Notes: generated from the letters alone by a model not told the origin. 64,000 bases of DNA from Microbispora catharanthi (GCF_006334915.2 NZ_VDMA02000011.1:1-64000); one strand, 5' to 3'; positions 7,769 through 16,755 are shown, numbered from the stretch's first letter. A program made the numbers and translations.

Positions 7769-9819
7769 CACGTTTGCGCGGACGCCTGCTCGTCCTGCAG
7801 GTGCTGGTCATCGCCATGATCGTGGTGCTCGTCGTCCGGCTGTGGCAGGTCCAGGTGGTGCAGGGGTCGCGGTTCGTCACCGTCGCGACGGAGACGCGCA
7901 CCCGAGAGGTGCGGGTCCCCGCCCTGCGGGGGGCGATCCTCGACTCCTCCGGGCGCCCGCTCGTGCGCAACCGCACGACGCTGGTGGTCTCCGTGGACCG
8001 CGGCCGGCTGGAGCGGATGCCGGACGGCGGCGACGCCGTACTGCGCCGGCTGTCCACTGTGCTGAAGGTGCCGCTGTCGAAGCTGAAGCAGGAGATCCGG
8101 GCGTGCGGCCCCGGCATCAGCCGCCCGTGCTGGCCCGGCTCGCCGTACACGCCGATCCCGGTCGCCAACAACGTCAACCCGCGGGCGGCGCTGCAGATCC
8201 TCGAACGCCAGGAGGACTTCCCCGGCGTCACGGCCGACATCCAGGCGATCCGCGACTATCCCAACGGCAAGGACGCCGCCCAGCTCCTCGGCTACCTGCA
8301 GCCGGTGACGCAGAGCGAGCTGGAAAAGCGCGAGGGTCTCAAGGCCAACTACTCGGGCGTCGACCTCACCGGCCGCGACGGACTGGAGCGCACCTACGAC
8401 TCCGCCCTGCGCGGCACGCCCGGCCTGCGCAACGTCCAGGTCGACCGGATGGGCAAGGTCATCGCGGTCAACCAGCAGTCCGACGCGGCCCCCGGCGACA
8501 TCCTGGTGACCAGCATCGACGCCAACGTGCAGCGCGTCGTCGAGAAGTCGCTCGACCAGGCCATGCGGGAGGTGCCGAACTCGGACGGCGCCGCCGGCGT
8601 GGTGCTCGACGTCAAGACCGGCCGCGTGATCGCGATGGCCAGCCGGCCGACGTACGACCCCAGGGTCTGGACCGGCGGCATCGCGGAGAAGGACTATCGG
8701 CGACTGCTGTCGGACAAGTCGGGCAAGCCGCTGGTGTCGCGGGCGATCGCCGGCGAGTACGCCCCGGGTTCGACCTTCAAGATCAGCTCGGCGTCGGCGA
8801 TGGTCGCCGACGGAGAGCCCCTGCACGGGACCTACCAGTGCCCGAGTTCCTACAACGTCGAGGGCCGGTCCTACCCGAACGCGGGCGGCATGAGCCTGGG
8901 CGCGATCTCGCTGCACGAGGCGCTGGTCAAGTCGTGCGACACCGTGTTCTACAAGGCCGGCTACGAAGAGTGGCTGCGCGACGGCGGCAAGACGCCCAAG
9001 GCCAAGGTCAAGGAGCCGATGCCGACCATGGCCAAGGCCTACGGCTTCGGCAAGCGCACCGGCATCGACCTGCCCGGCGAGTCCGCGGGCCGCATTCCGA
9101 CCCGGGCGTGGAAGCTCGACCTGTACAACTCCACCAAGTCGGAGATGTGCAAGCGGGCCAAGATCGGCTACCCGGATATGAAGGACCAGAGCCGGGCCGC
9201 GTTCGCCAAGCGCCTGGCCAACGAGAACTGCCTGGAGGGCATGATCTTCCACGCCTACGAGGCGGTCAACCTCTCGATCGGCCAGGGCGACGTCCTGGTC
9301 ACCCCCCTCCAGCTCGCTCGGGCGTACGCGGCGCTGCTGGGCGACGGCAACGTGCGCAGCCCGCGTGTCGGCTGGGCGCTGATGCGTCCGGACGGCACCC
9401 TTAAGCAGGAGATCCCGGTCCCGATCGTGGGGCACCTGCCGGTCAACGACGAGACCCGCACCTACATCCGCAAGGCGCTCAGCGAGGTGCCCTCGGACGG
9501 CACGGCCGCGGGCGCGTTCCGCGGGTTCCCGATGAACATCGTCAAGGTCGGCGGCAAGACCGGTACGGCGGAGGTCTACGGCAAGGAGGACACGTCGTGG
9601 TTCGCGTCCTTCGCGCCCGCGGGCAATCCGCGGCTGGTCACCGTGGTCATGGTGGCGCAGGGCGGCTTCGGCGCCTCGACCGCCGCGCCCGCCGTGCGGC
9701 GCATCTGGGAGGGGATCTTCGGCCTCGGCAAGGGGGACGACGGCAAGCCGCTCAAGCCGGCGCTTCCGGACGGCAAACCGGTGACGCGGCTGCCGGCCAT
9801 CAGCCGCGAAACGCAGTGA
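7765..9819 (+). CDS. mrdA: Penicillin-binding protein 2 (class B transpeptidase)
   Basis: This 684-aa DD-transpeptidase cross-links peptidoglycan during elongation. It is membrane-anchored by one N-terminal helix (about residues 9-26), followed by a PBP dimerisation domain (about 50-250) and the transpeptidase domain. Catalytic motifs are visible: SxxK as STFK at 336-339, SCD at 390-392 and KTGT at 598-601. ATG 7765 overlaps the mreD stop in ATGA, arguing for this start rather than the longer open frame through mreD. It sits 12 bases before rodA, its glycosyltransferase partner. Confidence 0.96.
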   Translation: MTRLRGRLLVLQVLVIAMIVVLVVRLWQVQVVQGSRFVTVATETRTREVRVPALRGAILDSSGRPLVRNRTTLVVSVDRGRLERMPDGGDAVLRRLSTVLKVPLSKLKQEIRACGPGISRPCWPGSPYTPIPVANNVNPRAALQILERQEDFPGVTADIQAIRDYPNGKDAAQLLGYLQPVTQSELEKREGLKANYSGVDLTGRDGLERTYDSALRGTPGLRNVQVDRMGKVIAVNQQSDAAPGDILVTSIDANVQRVVEKSLDQAMREVPNSDGAAGVVLDVKTGRVIAMASRPTYDPRVWTGGIAEKDYRRLLSDKSGKPLVSRAIAGEYAPGSTFKISSASAMVADGEPLHGTYQCPSSYNVEGRSYPNAGGMSLGAISLHEALVKSCDTVFYKAGYEEWLRDGGKTPKAKVKEPMPTMAKAYGFGKRTGIDLPGESAGRIPTRAWKLDLYNSTKSEMCKRAKIGYPDMKDQSRAAFAKRLANENCLEGMIFHAYEAVNLSIGQGDVLVTPLQLARAYAALLGDGNVRSPRVGWALMRPDGTLKQEIPVPIVGHLPVNDETRTYIRKALSEVPSDGTAAGAFRGFPMNIVKVGGKTGTAEVYGKEDTSWFASFAPAGNPRLVTVVMVAQGGFGASTAAPAVRRIWEGIFGLGKGDDGKPLKPALPDGKPVTRLPAISRETQ

Positions 9820-9831
9820 GGCGGACCTGCC

Positions 9832-11004
9832 ATGACTGAAGCCATCGGGGTACGGCGGAGGTCGTTCGCGAGCCGCGTGGTCGGCCGGGGATCGGTCGTC
9901 TGGCGGATGGACTGGCTGCTGTTCGGCGCGGTGGTCGCGCTCAGCGCGGTCGGCACGCTGCTGGTGTGGTCGGCCACCCGGACGTGGTCGTCGATCGAGC
10001 CGACGGGCATGGCCAAGAAGCACGTGCTCAACCTGCTCATCGGCCTGGCCCTCTACAGCGCGGTCGCGGTCACCGACTACCGCTGGCTGCGCACGTACGC
10101 GCCGGTCCTGTACGGCATCGCCGTCATCGGGCTGATCCTGGTCATCAGCCCGATGGGATCGACGATCAACGGCCACCACTCGTGGATCCTGCTGGGCGGG
10201 GGCTTCGCCCTGCAGCCGGCCGAGCTGATGAAGCCGGCGCTGGTGGTGATGCTGGCGCGGCTGCTGGCCCCGACGTCCGAGAAGGGGAAGAAGAAGGACC
10301 GGCCGAGGGCCTCCGGTCTCGCGCTGTCCGTCGCGGCGGCGGGCGCGGCGGCGGCGCTGGTCATGCTGCAGCCCGACCTCGGCACCACGATGGTGCTGAT
10401 GGCGACGACCGGCGCGATGATCGTCTTCGCCGGGATACGCAAGCGCTGGGTGGGGGCCGGGGTGCTGCTCGCGGCCCTCGCGGCGATGGCGGTGTGGTCG
10501 CTGGGGCTGCTCAAGCCTTATCAGGTGGCGCGGTTCACCGCGCTCATCGATCCGTCGAGCGACCCGCGCGGCGTGGGCTACAACAGCACGCAGGCGCTGG
10601 TGGCGATCGGGTCGGGAGAGGTGTTCGGCAAGGGCCTGTTCCACGGCGGCCAGACCACAGGACGCTTCGTGCCCGAGCAGCACACCGACTTCATCTTCAC
10701 CGTCGCGGGCGAGGAGCTCGGCTTCGTCGGGTCGGTCACCGTGGTCGCCCTGCTCGGCGTGGTGCTGCTGCGCGGCGTGCGGATCGCCCGGATGTGCGGC
10801 GACCGGTTCAGCGCGCTCGTCTCCGGCGGCATCATCGCGTGGCTGGCCTTCCAGACGCTCGTCAACGTCGGCATGACCATCGGCATCATGCCGATCACCG
10901 GCGTGCCGCTGCCGTTCGTCTCCTACGGCGGCACGGCGACGTTCGCGAACATGACGGCGGTGGCCATCCTGCAGGCGATCCATCTCAGGTCGCGGCCCGT
11001 GTGA
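9832..11004 (+). CDS. rodA: Peptidoglycan glycosyltransferase RodA (SEDS family)
   Basis: The 390-aa polytopic membrane protein polymerises glycan strands from lipid II together with the upstream class B PBP. About ten transmembrane segments are visible. The SEDS signatures GGGFALQPAELMKPALV, LQPDLGTT and the catalytic-loop region PEQHTDFIFTVAGEELG are intact (the acidic residue of HTDF matches the essential SEDS aspartate), as is the terminal IMPITGVPLPFVSYGGTA. It is the last gene of the mre operon; a long hairpin follows at 11019-11055. Confidence 0.96.
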   Translation: MTEAIGVRRRSFASRVVGRGSVVWRMDWLLFGAVVALSAVGTLLVWSATRTWSSIEPTGMAKKHVLNLLIGLALYSAVAVTDYRWLRTYAPVLYGIAVIGLILVISPMGSTINGHHSWILLGGGFALQPAELMKPALVVMLARLLAPTSEKGKKKDRPRASGLALSVAAAGAAAALVMLQPDLGTTMVLMATTGAMIVFAGIRKRWVGAGVLLAALAAMAVWSLGLLKPYQVARFTALIDPSSDPRGVGYNSTQALVAIGSGEVFGKGLFHGGQTTGRFVPEQHTDFIFTVAGEELGFVGSVTVVALLGVVLLRGVRIARMCGDRFSALVSGGIIAWLAFQTLVNVGMTIGIMPITGVPLPFVSYGGTATFANMTAVAILQAIHLRSRPV

Positions 11005-11018
11005 CCTGTGCCGCCCCA

Positions 11019-11055
11019 TGAGAGCCGTCCGCAGGGTGGCGGACCCCGGCTCTCA
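11019..11055 (+). terminator. Hairpin after rodA, probable terminator
   Basis: TGAGAGCCG (11019-11027) pairs with CGGCTCTCA (11047-11055), and TCCGC (11028-11032) with GCGGA (11039-11043), giving 14 bp with a CCC bulge and a six-base loop. No T tract follows, so it could instead be an mRNA 3' stabiliser. Confidence 0.6.
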
Positions 11056-11132
11056 CTGGTGTCCGCTCCTCGCGGCGAACATCATGGGAACAGAACAGGT
11101 TCGGGGGTTGAACGAACCATTACGGAGGAACC

Positions 11133-11381
11133 GTGACTCCGGACGACGAGGTGCGGGAGCGTGAGCGCGCCCTTGACCTGCTGCGCAGGGCCTTCCCCGA
11201 CTACCGGATCGTGTACGGCGGCGGACGATGGGCCGCCGCGGCCGCGGGCGACCCGCCGACGGTGTGGTTCGCCCAGACGCCGGCCAGCCTGTGCGGTCAG
11301 CTGTTCACAGCCCAGTTGCGCCGCGGCGGGACGGTCGTTCCTCTCCGGCTGGAGGAGAGCGACTCGCAGTGCGCGAGGTGA
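11133..11381 (+). CDS. Hypothetical 82-aa protein
   Basis: I do not recognise a family. The protein starts with a charged helix (DDEVRERERALDLLRRAFPDY) and continues with a short beta-like segment (RIVYGGGRWAAAAA...TVWFAQTPASLCGQLFTAQLRRGG). It has no signal peptide or transmembrane segment. The GTG start at 11133 is backed by ACGGAGGAA just upstream, and codon bias matches the neighbours. It lies just upstream of an HTH regulator and a phosphotransferase-like gene on the same strand and may belong with them functionally, although a separate promoter for the regulator is possible in the 54-base gap. Confidence 0.75.
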   Translation: MTPDDEVRERERALDLLRRAFPDYRIVYGGGRWAAAAAGDPPTVWFAQTPASLCGQLFTAQLRRGGTVVPLRLEESDSQCAR

Positions 11382-11435
11382 CCGGTTCGTGACATGTAGG
11401 GCGTTAGCGTGCGGGTGTCACCACTGGGAGAGCCG

Positions 11436-12896
11436 ATGACGACACCCTCACGCGGCGGGGACCGGTCCGCCATCCAGATCGCCGGCGGCATCCGCGAGCG
11501 CACCCTCGCCGCTCTCGGAGAGCCGCCGACGACCGCGGTCTTCCACCAGATCGCCGACGAGATCCACCTCTGCTGCCCGCAGCTGACCCGTTTCAAATGC
11601 CTGCGTCTGGCGTACGGGTGGACGGTCGAGGAGGCGATCGAACGCTTCCACGCGATGTGCGACCGCGAGCAGATCAAGCGCAGGGGCCTGAGCGAGCGGT
11701 CCTGGCGGGAGTGGGAGGCCGGGGCCCGACCCGACCGCGACTACACCGACCTGCTGTGCCGCCTGTTCGAGACGGGCCCGGTGCAGCTCGGGTTCGCCCG
11801 GGACTACACGCCCCCGGAGATGCGCCGCCCCGCGGCGTGGCGGCGCCCCGCCGCGCCCGACCTGATCAGCGCCGCCGCGCAGGAGGCGAGCGAGCACGCC
11901 GAGCGGGTCGAGACGAGCGAGATCGGCGACAGCACGCTGGAACGGCTGCGCACGCAGGTGATCTGGCTGTCCCGGCGGTACGTCTGGGAGGCGCCGCTGC
12001 CGCTGTTCGTGGAGATGCGGGCGCTGCAGGAGCAGACCCGCCGGGCCCTGGAGCGGCACGTCCACCCGGGCCAGGCCGGTGAGCTGTACTTCCTGGCGGG
12101 GACGCTGTGCGGGCTGATGGCCAACGCGAGCATGGACATGGGCCGGCGCGTGCCCGCCGACACCCTCGCCCGCGCGGCGTGGACGTACGGCAGGATCGCC
12201 GGCCACCGCTCGCTCATGGGCTGGGCCCGCGGAATGCAGGCGTCGGTCGCGCTGTGGGACCGGCGGTATGAGGACGCGGCGGGCTACGCCGAGGACGGCC
12301 TCACCCAGCTGCCGCGGGGTCAGGGCGGCGCGCGGCTGCACATGCTGCGCGCGCGGGCGGGGGCGATGCTGGGCTGGACCCGTGAGGCCGAAGACGACCT
12401 GCTCAAGGCGGCGGACGCCCGCGAGTCGGGCGCCGGGGACGAACTGCACGACGGGTTCGCCGGGGAGTTCTCCTTCCGGCCCGCCAAGCACGCCTACTAC
12501 ACGGCGGTCACGCACCTGCACCTCGGCCAGCCCGCCCGGGCGATCGAGCAGGCCCGCACCGCGCTCGACCTGTACGAGCGGGAGGACCGGCAGAACAGGT
12601 CGTACGGCTGTGAGGCGATGGCCGGGGCCCACCTCGCGGTCGCGCACCTGATGGAGGACGACCCAGGCGGGGCCGAGCAGGCCCTGACCCCGCTGCTGGC
12701 CCTGCCGCCCGAGCGCAGGATCGACAGTCTCGCCGAGACCCTGCAATCCACCCGGACGATGGTGCGCGGCGCTCTCGCCGAGCGGCTGGAGTCGTTCTGC
12801 GCGACCGGCCTGCCGCAGTCGGCCGCCCGGGCGCTGCCCGAGGCACTGTCCGAAGCAGTGCCCGAGGCACCGCGCGGTGAGGGGGACATGCGATGA
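11436..12896 (+). CDS. HTH (XRE-like) transcriptional regulator with TPR-like C-terminal domain
   Basis: The 486-aa protein has an N-terminal helix-turn-helix-like region (about 40-100; LTRFKCLRLAYGWTVEEAIERFHAMCDRE, then LSERSWREWEAGARPDRDYTDLLCRLFETGP). A long alpha-helical domain of repeat-like helices follows (about 165-450; for example YFLAGTLCGLMANASMDMG, AGYAEDGLTQL, YYTAVTHLHLGQPARAIEQARTALDLYERED), typical of actinobacterial XRE-TPR regulators. The ligand is unknown. ATG 11436 has GGGAG five bases upstream. TAGCGT at 11405-11410 could be a -10, and GTGACA (11389-11394) and TGTCAC (11416-11421) form a spaced inverted repeat around it, a possible autoregulatory site. The stop overlaps the next small ORF (ATGA). 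Confidence 0.8.
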   Translation: MTTPSRGGDRSAIQIAGGIRERTLAALGEPPTTAVFHQIADEIHLCCPQLTRFKCLRLAYGWTVEEAIERFHAMCDREQIKRRGLSERSWREWEAGARPDRDYTDLLCRLFETGPVQLGFARDYTPPEMRRPAAWRRPAAPDLISAAAQEASEHAERVETSEIGDSTLERLRTQVIWLSRRYVWEAPLPLFVEMRALQEQTRRALERHVHPGQAGELYFLAGTLCGLMANASMDMGRRVPADTLARAAWTYGRIAGHRSLMGWARGMQASVALWDRRYEDAAGYAEDGLTQLPRGQGGARLHMLRARAGAMLGWTREAEDDLLKAADARESGAGDELHDGFAGEFSFRPAKHAYYTAVTHLHLGQPARAIEQARTALDLYEREDRQNRSYGCEAMAGAHLAVAHLMEDDPGGAEQALTPLLALPPERRIDSLAETLQSTRTMVRGALAERLESFCATGLPQSAARALPEALSEAVPEAPRGEGDMR

Positions 12897-12976
12897 GCGA
12901 GCGGAGCGAGCGAATCAATAGACACAGCGCCTTTCGCGCATGCGACTCCGAGCCGCTGGGCGAGGAGGTGGCATGA
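12893..12976 (+). CDS. Small ORF (27 aa) ATGA-coupled on both sides
   Basis: The ATG at 12893 overlaps the stop of the regulator (ATGA), and its own TGA at 12974-12976 overlaps the ATG of the following phosphotransferase gene (ATGA). The 27-residue product begins MSERSERINRHSAF and ends EPLGEEVA. It resembles no domain I know. The 5' part is the low-complexity GAGCGAGCGGAGCGAGCG type sequence seen near gene boundaries in GC-rich actinomycetes, so it may be a coupling device rather than a functional peptide. Double overlap argues that ribosomes do traverse it. GAGGAGG at its 3' end serves as the downstream Shine-Dalgarno. Confidence 0.5.
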   Translation: MSERSERINRHSAFRACDSEPLGEEVA

Positions 12977-13854
12977 GCATTTCCACCGTCGCCGGCACTC
13001 CCCCCGCGCTCGCCGAGGCGTGCCGCCAGGCGGGGCTCAGCGCCGACGGCGCCCGGCTGCTGCGCAGTTTCGCCAACACGGTGTACCACCTGCCGGGGGA
13101 GAGGGTCGTCGTCCGCCTCGCGGAGGCCGGCACCCCCGGCAAGTACGACCGCCTGGTCACCTCGCTCAAGGTCACCCGCTGGCTGCACGAGCAGGGCTTC
13201 CCCGTCACGCTGCCGCTCGACGTGCGCCAGCCGCTGGCCGTCGAGGGCTGCCTGGCGACCTTCTGGCACTACGAGGACGGCGCGGACGACGGCGATCCGG
13301 TTCCGCTCGGCCTGTTGCTGCGGTGGCTGCACTCCCTGCCGCCGGTCCCGTTCGCGCTGCCGACCTACGACCCCTTCGGCCGCGTGCGGCGGGCCGTACG
13401 GGCCAGTCTCGTGCTGGACGGCGAGGAGCGGGAGTGGCTGCTGGGCCGGTGCGCGGCGCTGGAGGAGGCGTACTACGAGCGGGTCGAGTTCGTCCTGCCG
13501 TACGGGCTGGTCCACGGGGACGCGCACCGGGGCAACCTGATCCGCACCGCGGACCGGATCCTGCTGTGCGACTGGGACTCGGCCAGCGCGGGGCCGCGCG
13601 AGATCGACCTGGTGCCCACCCTGCAGGGCGCCAGGTTCGGGCTGTCGGACGCGCAGCGCGACGGCTTCGCCCACGCGTACGGGTGCGACATCAGGGACTG
13701 GCCGGGCTATCCGGTGCTCCGCGACATCAGGGAGCTGCAGACGCTGACGGCCGTGCTGCGTATCGGGCACCGGGACGCCGCGGCGCACGCCGAACTGCGC
13801 CACCGCCTGGCCTCGCTGCGCGCGGGCGACGACCGGATCTGGCACCCCTTCTGA
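12973..13854 (+). CDS. Aminoglycoside phosphotransferase (APH) family protein
   Basis: The 293-aa protein has the APH/choline-kinase-like fold. VVVRLAEAG near residues 40-48 corresponds to the N-lobe; the catalytic loop LVHGDAHRGNLI (Brenner motif HGDxHxxN) and the metal-binding CDWDSAS with following GPREIDLVP are intact. Such proteins phosphorylate small hydroxylated substrates; the substrate here is unknown, and resistance should not be assumed. The ATG at 12973 has GAGGAGG directly upstream and overlaps the 27-codon ORF stop. Its tight coupling to an XRE-TPR regulator suggests the regulator controls it or senses its product. Confidence 0.85.
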   Translation: MSISTVAGTPPALAEACRQAGLSADGARLLRSFANTVYHLPGERVVVRLAEAGTPGKYDRLVTSLKVTRWLHEQGFPVTLPLDVRQPLAVEGCLATFWHYEDGADDGDPVPLGLLLRWLHSLPPVPFALPTYDPFGRVRRAVRASLVLDGEEREWLLGRCAALEEAYYERVEFVLPYGLVHGDAHRGNLIRTADRILLCDWDSASAGPREIDLVPTLQGARFGLSDAQRDGFAHAYGCDIRDWPGYPVLRDIRELQTLTAVLRIGHRDAAAHAELRHRLASLRAGDDRIWHPF

Positions 13855-13891
13855 GGACGGAAGATCCGCAGGGGCCACTCCCCGGAGCCGA

Positions 13892-13897
13892 TACCCT
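13892..13897 (+). promoter_or_regulatory. Leaderless -10 element (TACCCT) before the radical SAM gene
   Basis: TACCCT is followed by six bases and the ATG at 13904, the TANNNT-N6-ATG arrangement of actinobacterial leaderless promoters. There is no Shine-Dalgarno site. The same CCGATACCCT decamer recurs before a mini-ORF at 34682-34690. Confidence 0.6.
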
Positions 13898-13903
13898 GGA
13901 TGC

Positions 13904-15826
13904 ATGTCTGTCGAGTCGTTGTTTCCCCGCCTGGAGCCGCTGCTGCCCAAGGTGCAGAAGCCGATCCAGTACGTCGGGGGCGAGCTGAACTCGACGGTCA
14001 AGGACTGGGACGAGGCGACCGTCCGGTGGGCCCTGATGTACCCGGACGCCTACGAGGTCGGCCTGCCCAACCAGGGGGTGCAGATCCTCTACGAGATCCT
14101 CAACGAGCTGCCCGAAACGCTGGCGGAGCGCACCTACGCGGTGTGGCCCGACCTCGAGGCGCTCATGCGATCCGAGGGCGTCCCGCAGTTCACCGTGGAC
14201 GGGCACCGGCCGGTTCGCGCGTTCGACGTCCTCGGGGTGTCGTTCGCCACCGAACTCGGCTACACGAACCTCCTCACCGCGCTCGATCTGGCGGGGATCC
14301 CGCTGGAGGCGGCGGACCGCACCGACGAGGATCCGATCGTGCTGGCGGGCGGCCACGCCGCGTTCAACCCGGAGCCGATCGCCGACTTCCTCGACGCGGC
14401 CGTGCTCGGCGACGGCGAGCAGATCGCCATCGCGATCTCCGAGGTGCTGCGCGAGTGGAAGGCCGAGGGCTCGCCCGGCGGCCGCGACGAGCTGCTGATG
14501 CGCCTCGCCTCCACGGGCGGGGTGTACGTCCCGAAGTTCTATGACGTCGAGTACCACCCGGACGGCCGCATCATGCGCGTCGTCCCCAACCGCGACGGCG
14601 TGCCGACGCGCGTGTTCAAGCACACGGTCATGGACCTCGACGAATGGCCGTACCCGAAGAAACCGCTGGTCCCGCTCGCCGAGACCGTGCACGAGCGGTT
14701 CAGCGTCGAGATCTTCCGGGGTTGCACCCGGGGCTGCCGCTTCTGCCAGGCGGGGATGATCACCCGTCCGGTCCGGGAGCGGTCGATCACCACGATCGGC
14801 GACATGGTCGAGGCGGGGATCAGGGAGTCCGGCTTCAGCGAGGTCGGGCTGCTGTCGCTGTCCAGCGCGGACCACTCCGAGATCGCCGAAGTCACGAGGG
14901 GTCTCGCGGACCGCTACGAGGGCAGCCAGGTCGGTCTGTCCCTGCCGTCCACCAGGGTCGACGCGTTCAACATCGACCTGGCGAACGAGCTGTCCCGGAA
15001 CGGCCGCCGTTCCGGTCTCACGTTCGCGCCGGAGGGCGGATCCGAGCGGATGCGCAAGGTGATCAACAAGATGGTCACCGAGGAGGACCTCATCCGCACG
15101 GTCACCACCGCCTACTCCAACGGCTGGCGGCAGGTGAAGCTCTACTTCATGTGCGGGCTCCCGACCGAGGAGGACGAGGACGTCCTCGGCATCGCCGACC
15201 TGGCCAAGAAGGTCATCAAGGCGGGCCGCGAGGTGACGGGCTCGCGCGACATCCGCTGCACCGTCTCCATCGGCGGGTTCGTGCCCAAGCCGCACACCCC
15301 GTTCCAGTGGGCCGCCCAGTGCGACCACGAGACGGTGGACCGCCGGCTGCGCACGCTGCGCGACGCCCTGCGCTCCGACAAGGAGTACGGCAGGGCCATC
15401 GGCTACCGCTACCACGACGGCAAGCCGTCGATCGTGGAGGGGCTGCTGTCGCGGGGCGACCGCCGGGTGGGCAGGGTCATCCGGGCCGTCTGGGAGGACG
15501 GCGGCCGTTTCGACGGCTGGAGCGAGCACTTCTCGTTCGAACGGTGGATGGCCGCGGCCGAGCGTGCCTTCGCCGACGAGCCGGTCGACGTGGACTGGTA
15601 CACGACGCGCGATCGGGACGAGCACGAGGTGCTTCCCTGGGACCACCTCGACGCCGGCCTCGACCGCGAGTGGCTGTGGCAGGACTGGCAGGACGCGCTC
15701 AACACGGTCGAGGTCGAGGACTGCCGCTGGACGCCCTGCTACGACTGCGGCGTCTGCCCCACGATGGGGACGGAGATCCAGATCGGCCCGACGGGCAGGA
15801 AACTGCTGCCACTCACCGTGATCTGA
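13904..15826 (+). CDS. TIGR03960-family B12-binding radical SAM protein
   Basis: The 640-aa cytosolic enzyme has an N-terminal region with a B12-binding-like fold (about 25-215, including VRWALMYPDAYEVGLPNQGVQ and VLAGGHAAFNPEPIADFLDAAVLGDGE). A radical SAM core follows, with the 4Fe-4S motif CTRGCRFC (Cys274, Cys278, Cys281), then a C-terminal domain ending CYDCGVC. The reaction is not established. Homologues sit next to a TIGR03936 protein and rne/rplU across actinobacteria, sometimes as one fused protein, as here in adjacent genes. A leaderless promoter sets the start at 13904. Confidence 0.92.
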   Translation: MSVESLFPRLEPLLPKVQKPIQYVGGELNSTVKDWDEATVRWALMYPDAYEVGLPNQGVQILYEILNELPETLAERTYAVWPDLEALMRSEGVPQFTVDGHRPVRAFDVLGVSFATELGYTNLLTALDLAGIPLEAADRTDEDPIVLAGGHAAFNPEPIADFLDAAVLGDGEQIAIAISEVLREWKAEGSPGGRDELLMRLASTGGVYVPKFYDVEYHPDGRIMRVVPNRDGVPTRVFKHTVMDLDEWPYPKKPLVPLAETVHERFSVEIFRGCTRGCRFCQAGMITRPVRERSITTIGDMVEAGIRESGFSEVGLLSLSSADHSEIAEVTRGLADRYEGSQVGLSLPSTRVDAFNIDLANELSRNGRRSGLTFAPEGGSERMRKVINKMVTEEDLIRTVTTAYSNGWRQVKLYFMCGLPTEEDEDVLGIADLAKKVIKAGREVTGSRDIRCTVSIGGFVPKPHTPFQWAAQCDHETVDRRLRTLRDALRSDKEYGRAIGYRYHDGKPSIVEGLLSRGDRRVGRVIRAVWEDGGRFDGWSEHFSFERWMAAAERAFADEPVDVDWYTTRDRDEHEVLPWDHLDAGLDREWLWQDWQDALNTVEVEDCRWTPCYDCGVCPTMGTEIQIGPTGRKLLPLTVI

Positions 15827-15920
15827 CGCTCACGGCCTATTCTGAAAGACGATCGACCGAAAGCGGAAGGACGACGGAACTCTGAAACCCGTTCCCGACG
15901 GGCCCGCGCCCGAACCCACC

Positions 15921-16652
15921 GTGCAGCGCCTTCGCGTGCGCTATGCCAAGCGGGGCCGCCTGCGCTTCACCAGCCACCGCGACATCTCCCGCGCCGTCGA
16001 AAGGGCGGTGCGGCGAGCCGGTATTCCGGTGGCCTACAGCGCCGGCTTCAGCCCCCACCCGAAGATCTCCTACGCCGGCGCCGCCCCCACCGGAGTGGCG
16101 AGCGAGGCCGAGTACCTCGAGATCGGGGTGAACCGGCCGTGCGACCCGCGGCGGGTTCGCGACGACCTCGACGCCTCGCTGCCGCCGGGGCTGGACGTGC
16201 TCGATGTGGTGGAGGCGCGGGACGGGAATCTCGCCGACCGGCTGGAGGGCTCGATGTGGGAGCTGCGGCTCCCCGGGGCCGATCCGGCCGAGGCCGAGCG
16301 GGCGGTGAAGGAGTTCCTCGCGGCCGACCTGGTGGAGGTCGAACGTCTGACCAAGAAGGGAATGCGGCGGTTCGACGCCCGCCAGGCGGTGCGTTCGCTG
16401 GCCGTCGTGGAGGGGCCGGGAATTACGGCAGGTCAGGAGACCGTTCAACCGTGTGTCATACTTCGTATGGTTGTTCGGCACGAAACACCTGCCGTCCGGC
16501 CCGATGACGCGCTCATGGGTCTGCGTCTCGTGGCAGGCTTCGCGCCGCCGTCACCCGCAGCGGTGACCAGGCTGGCGCAGGGGCCGCTCGACGCGATGAC
16601 CGGTGAGCCCGCCGACCCGTTCGCCTTCGACCGGGCAGGCGGAGACCGATAA
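15921..16652 (+). CDS. TIGR03936-family radical-SAM-associated protein (DUF2344)
   Basis: The 243-aa protein begins with the family signature RLRVRYAKRGRLRFTSHRDISRAVERAVRRAGIPVAYSAGFSPHPKIS. It has no cysteine cluster of its own and is thought to work with the TIGR03960 radical SAM protein encoded 94 bases upstream, possibly in RNA modification (my inference from the family's habitual pairing). The GTG at 15921 is the first in-frame start that fits the conserved N-terminus; upstream codons in the same frame offer no ATG, GTG or TTG nearby. No clear ribosome binding site is visible, so the start is less certain than the gene. Confidence 0.88.
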   Translation: MQRLRVRYAKRGRLRFTSHRDISRAVERAVRRAGIPVAYSAGFSPHPKISYAGAAPTGVASEAEYLEIGVNRPCDPRRVRDDLDASLPPGLDVLDVVEARDGNLADRLEGSMWELRLPGADPAEAERAVKEFLAADLVEVERLTKKGMRRFDARQAVRSLAVVEGPGITAGQETVQPCVILRMVVRHETPAVRPDDALMGLRLVAGFAPPSPAAVTRLAQGPLDAMTGEPADPFAFDRAGGDR

Positions 16653-16755
16653 GACTTGCCGCCGAGGCGCCGACAGGAAGCCCGGCGGACCGCGAGAGAC
16701 GAGAGCCTCCGCGCGGCGCGGCAACGTGCCCGGAGGCTGACGGGAGAGCGCCCGC

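Noticed and set aside
7495..11019. A 1174-codon open frame on the minus strand across the mre cluster
   Set aside because: It is the antisense shadow of mreD, mrdA and rodA; the product is His/Arg/Gly-rich, and the plus strand carries full family motifs.
12973..13854. An aminoglycoside resistance gene
   Set aside because: The fold and catalytic motifs are APH-like, but the family acts on many substrates and nothing in the sequence indicates aminoglycoside specificity.
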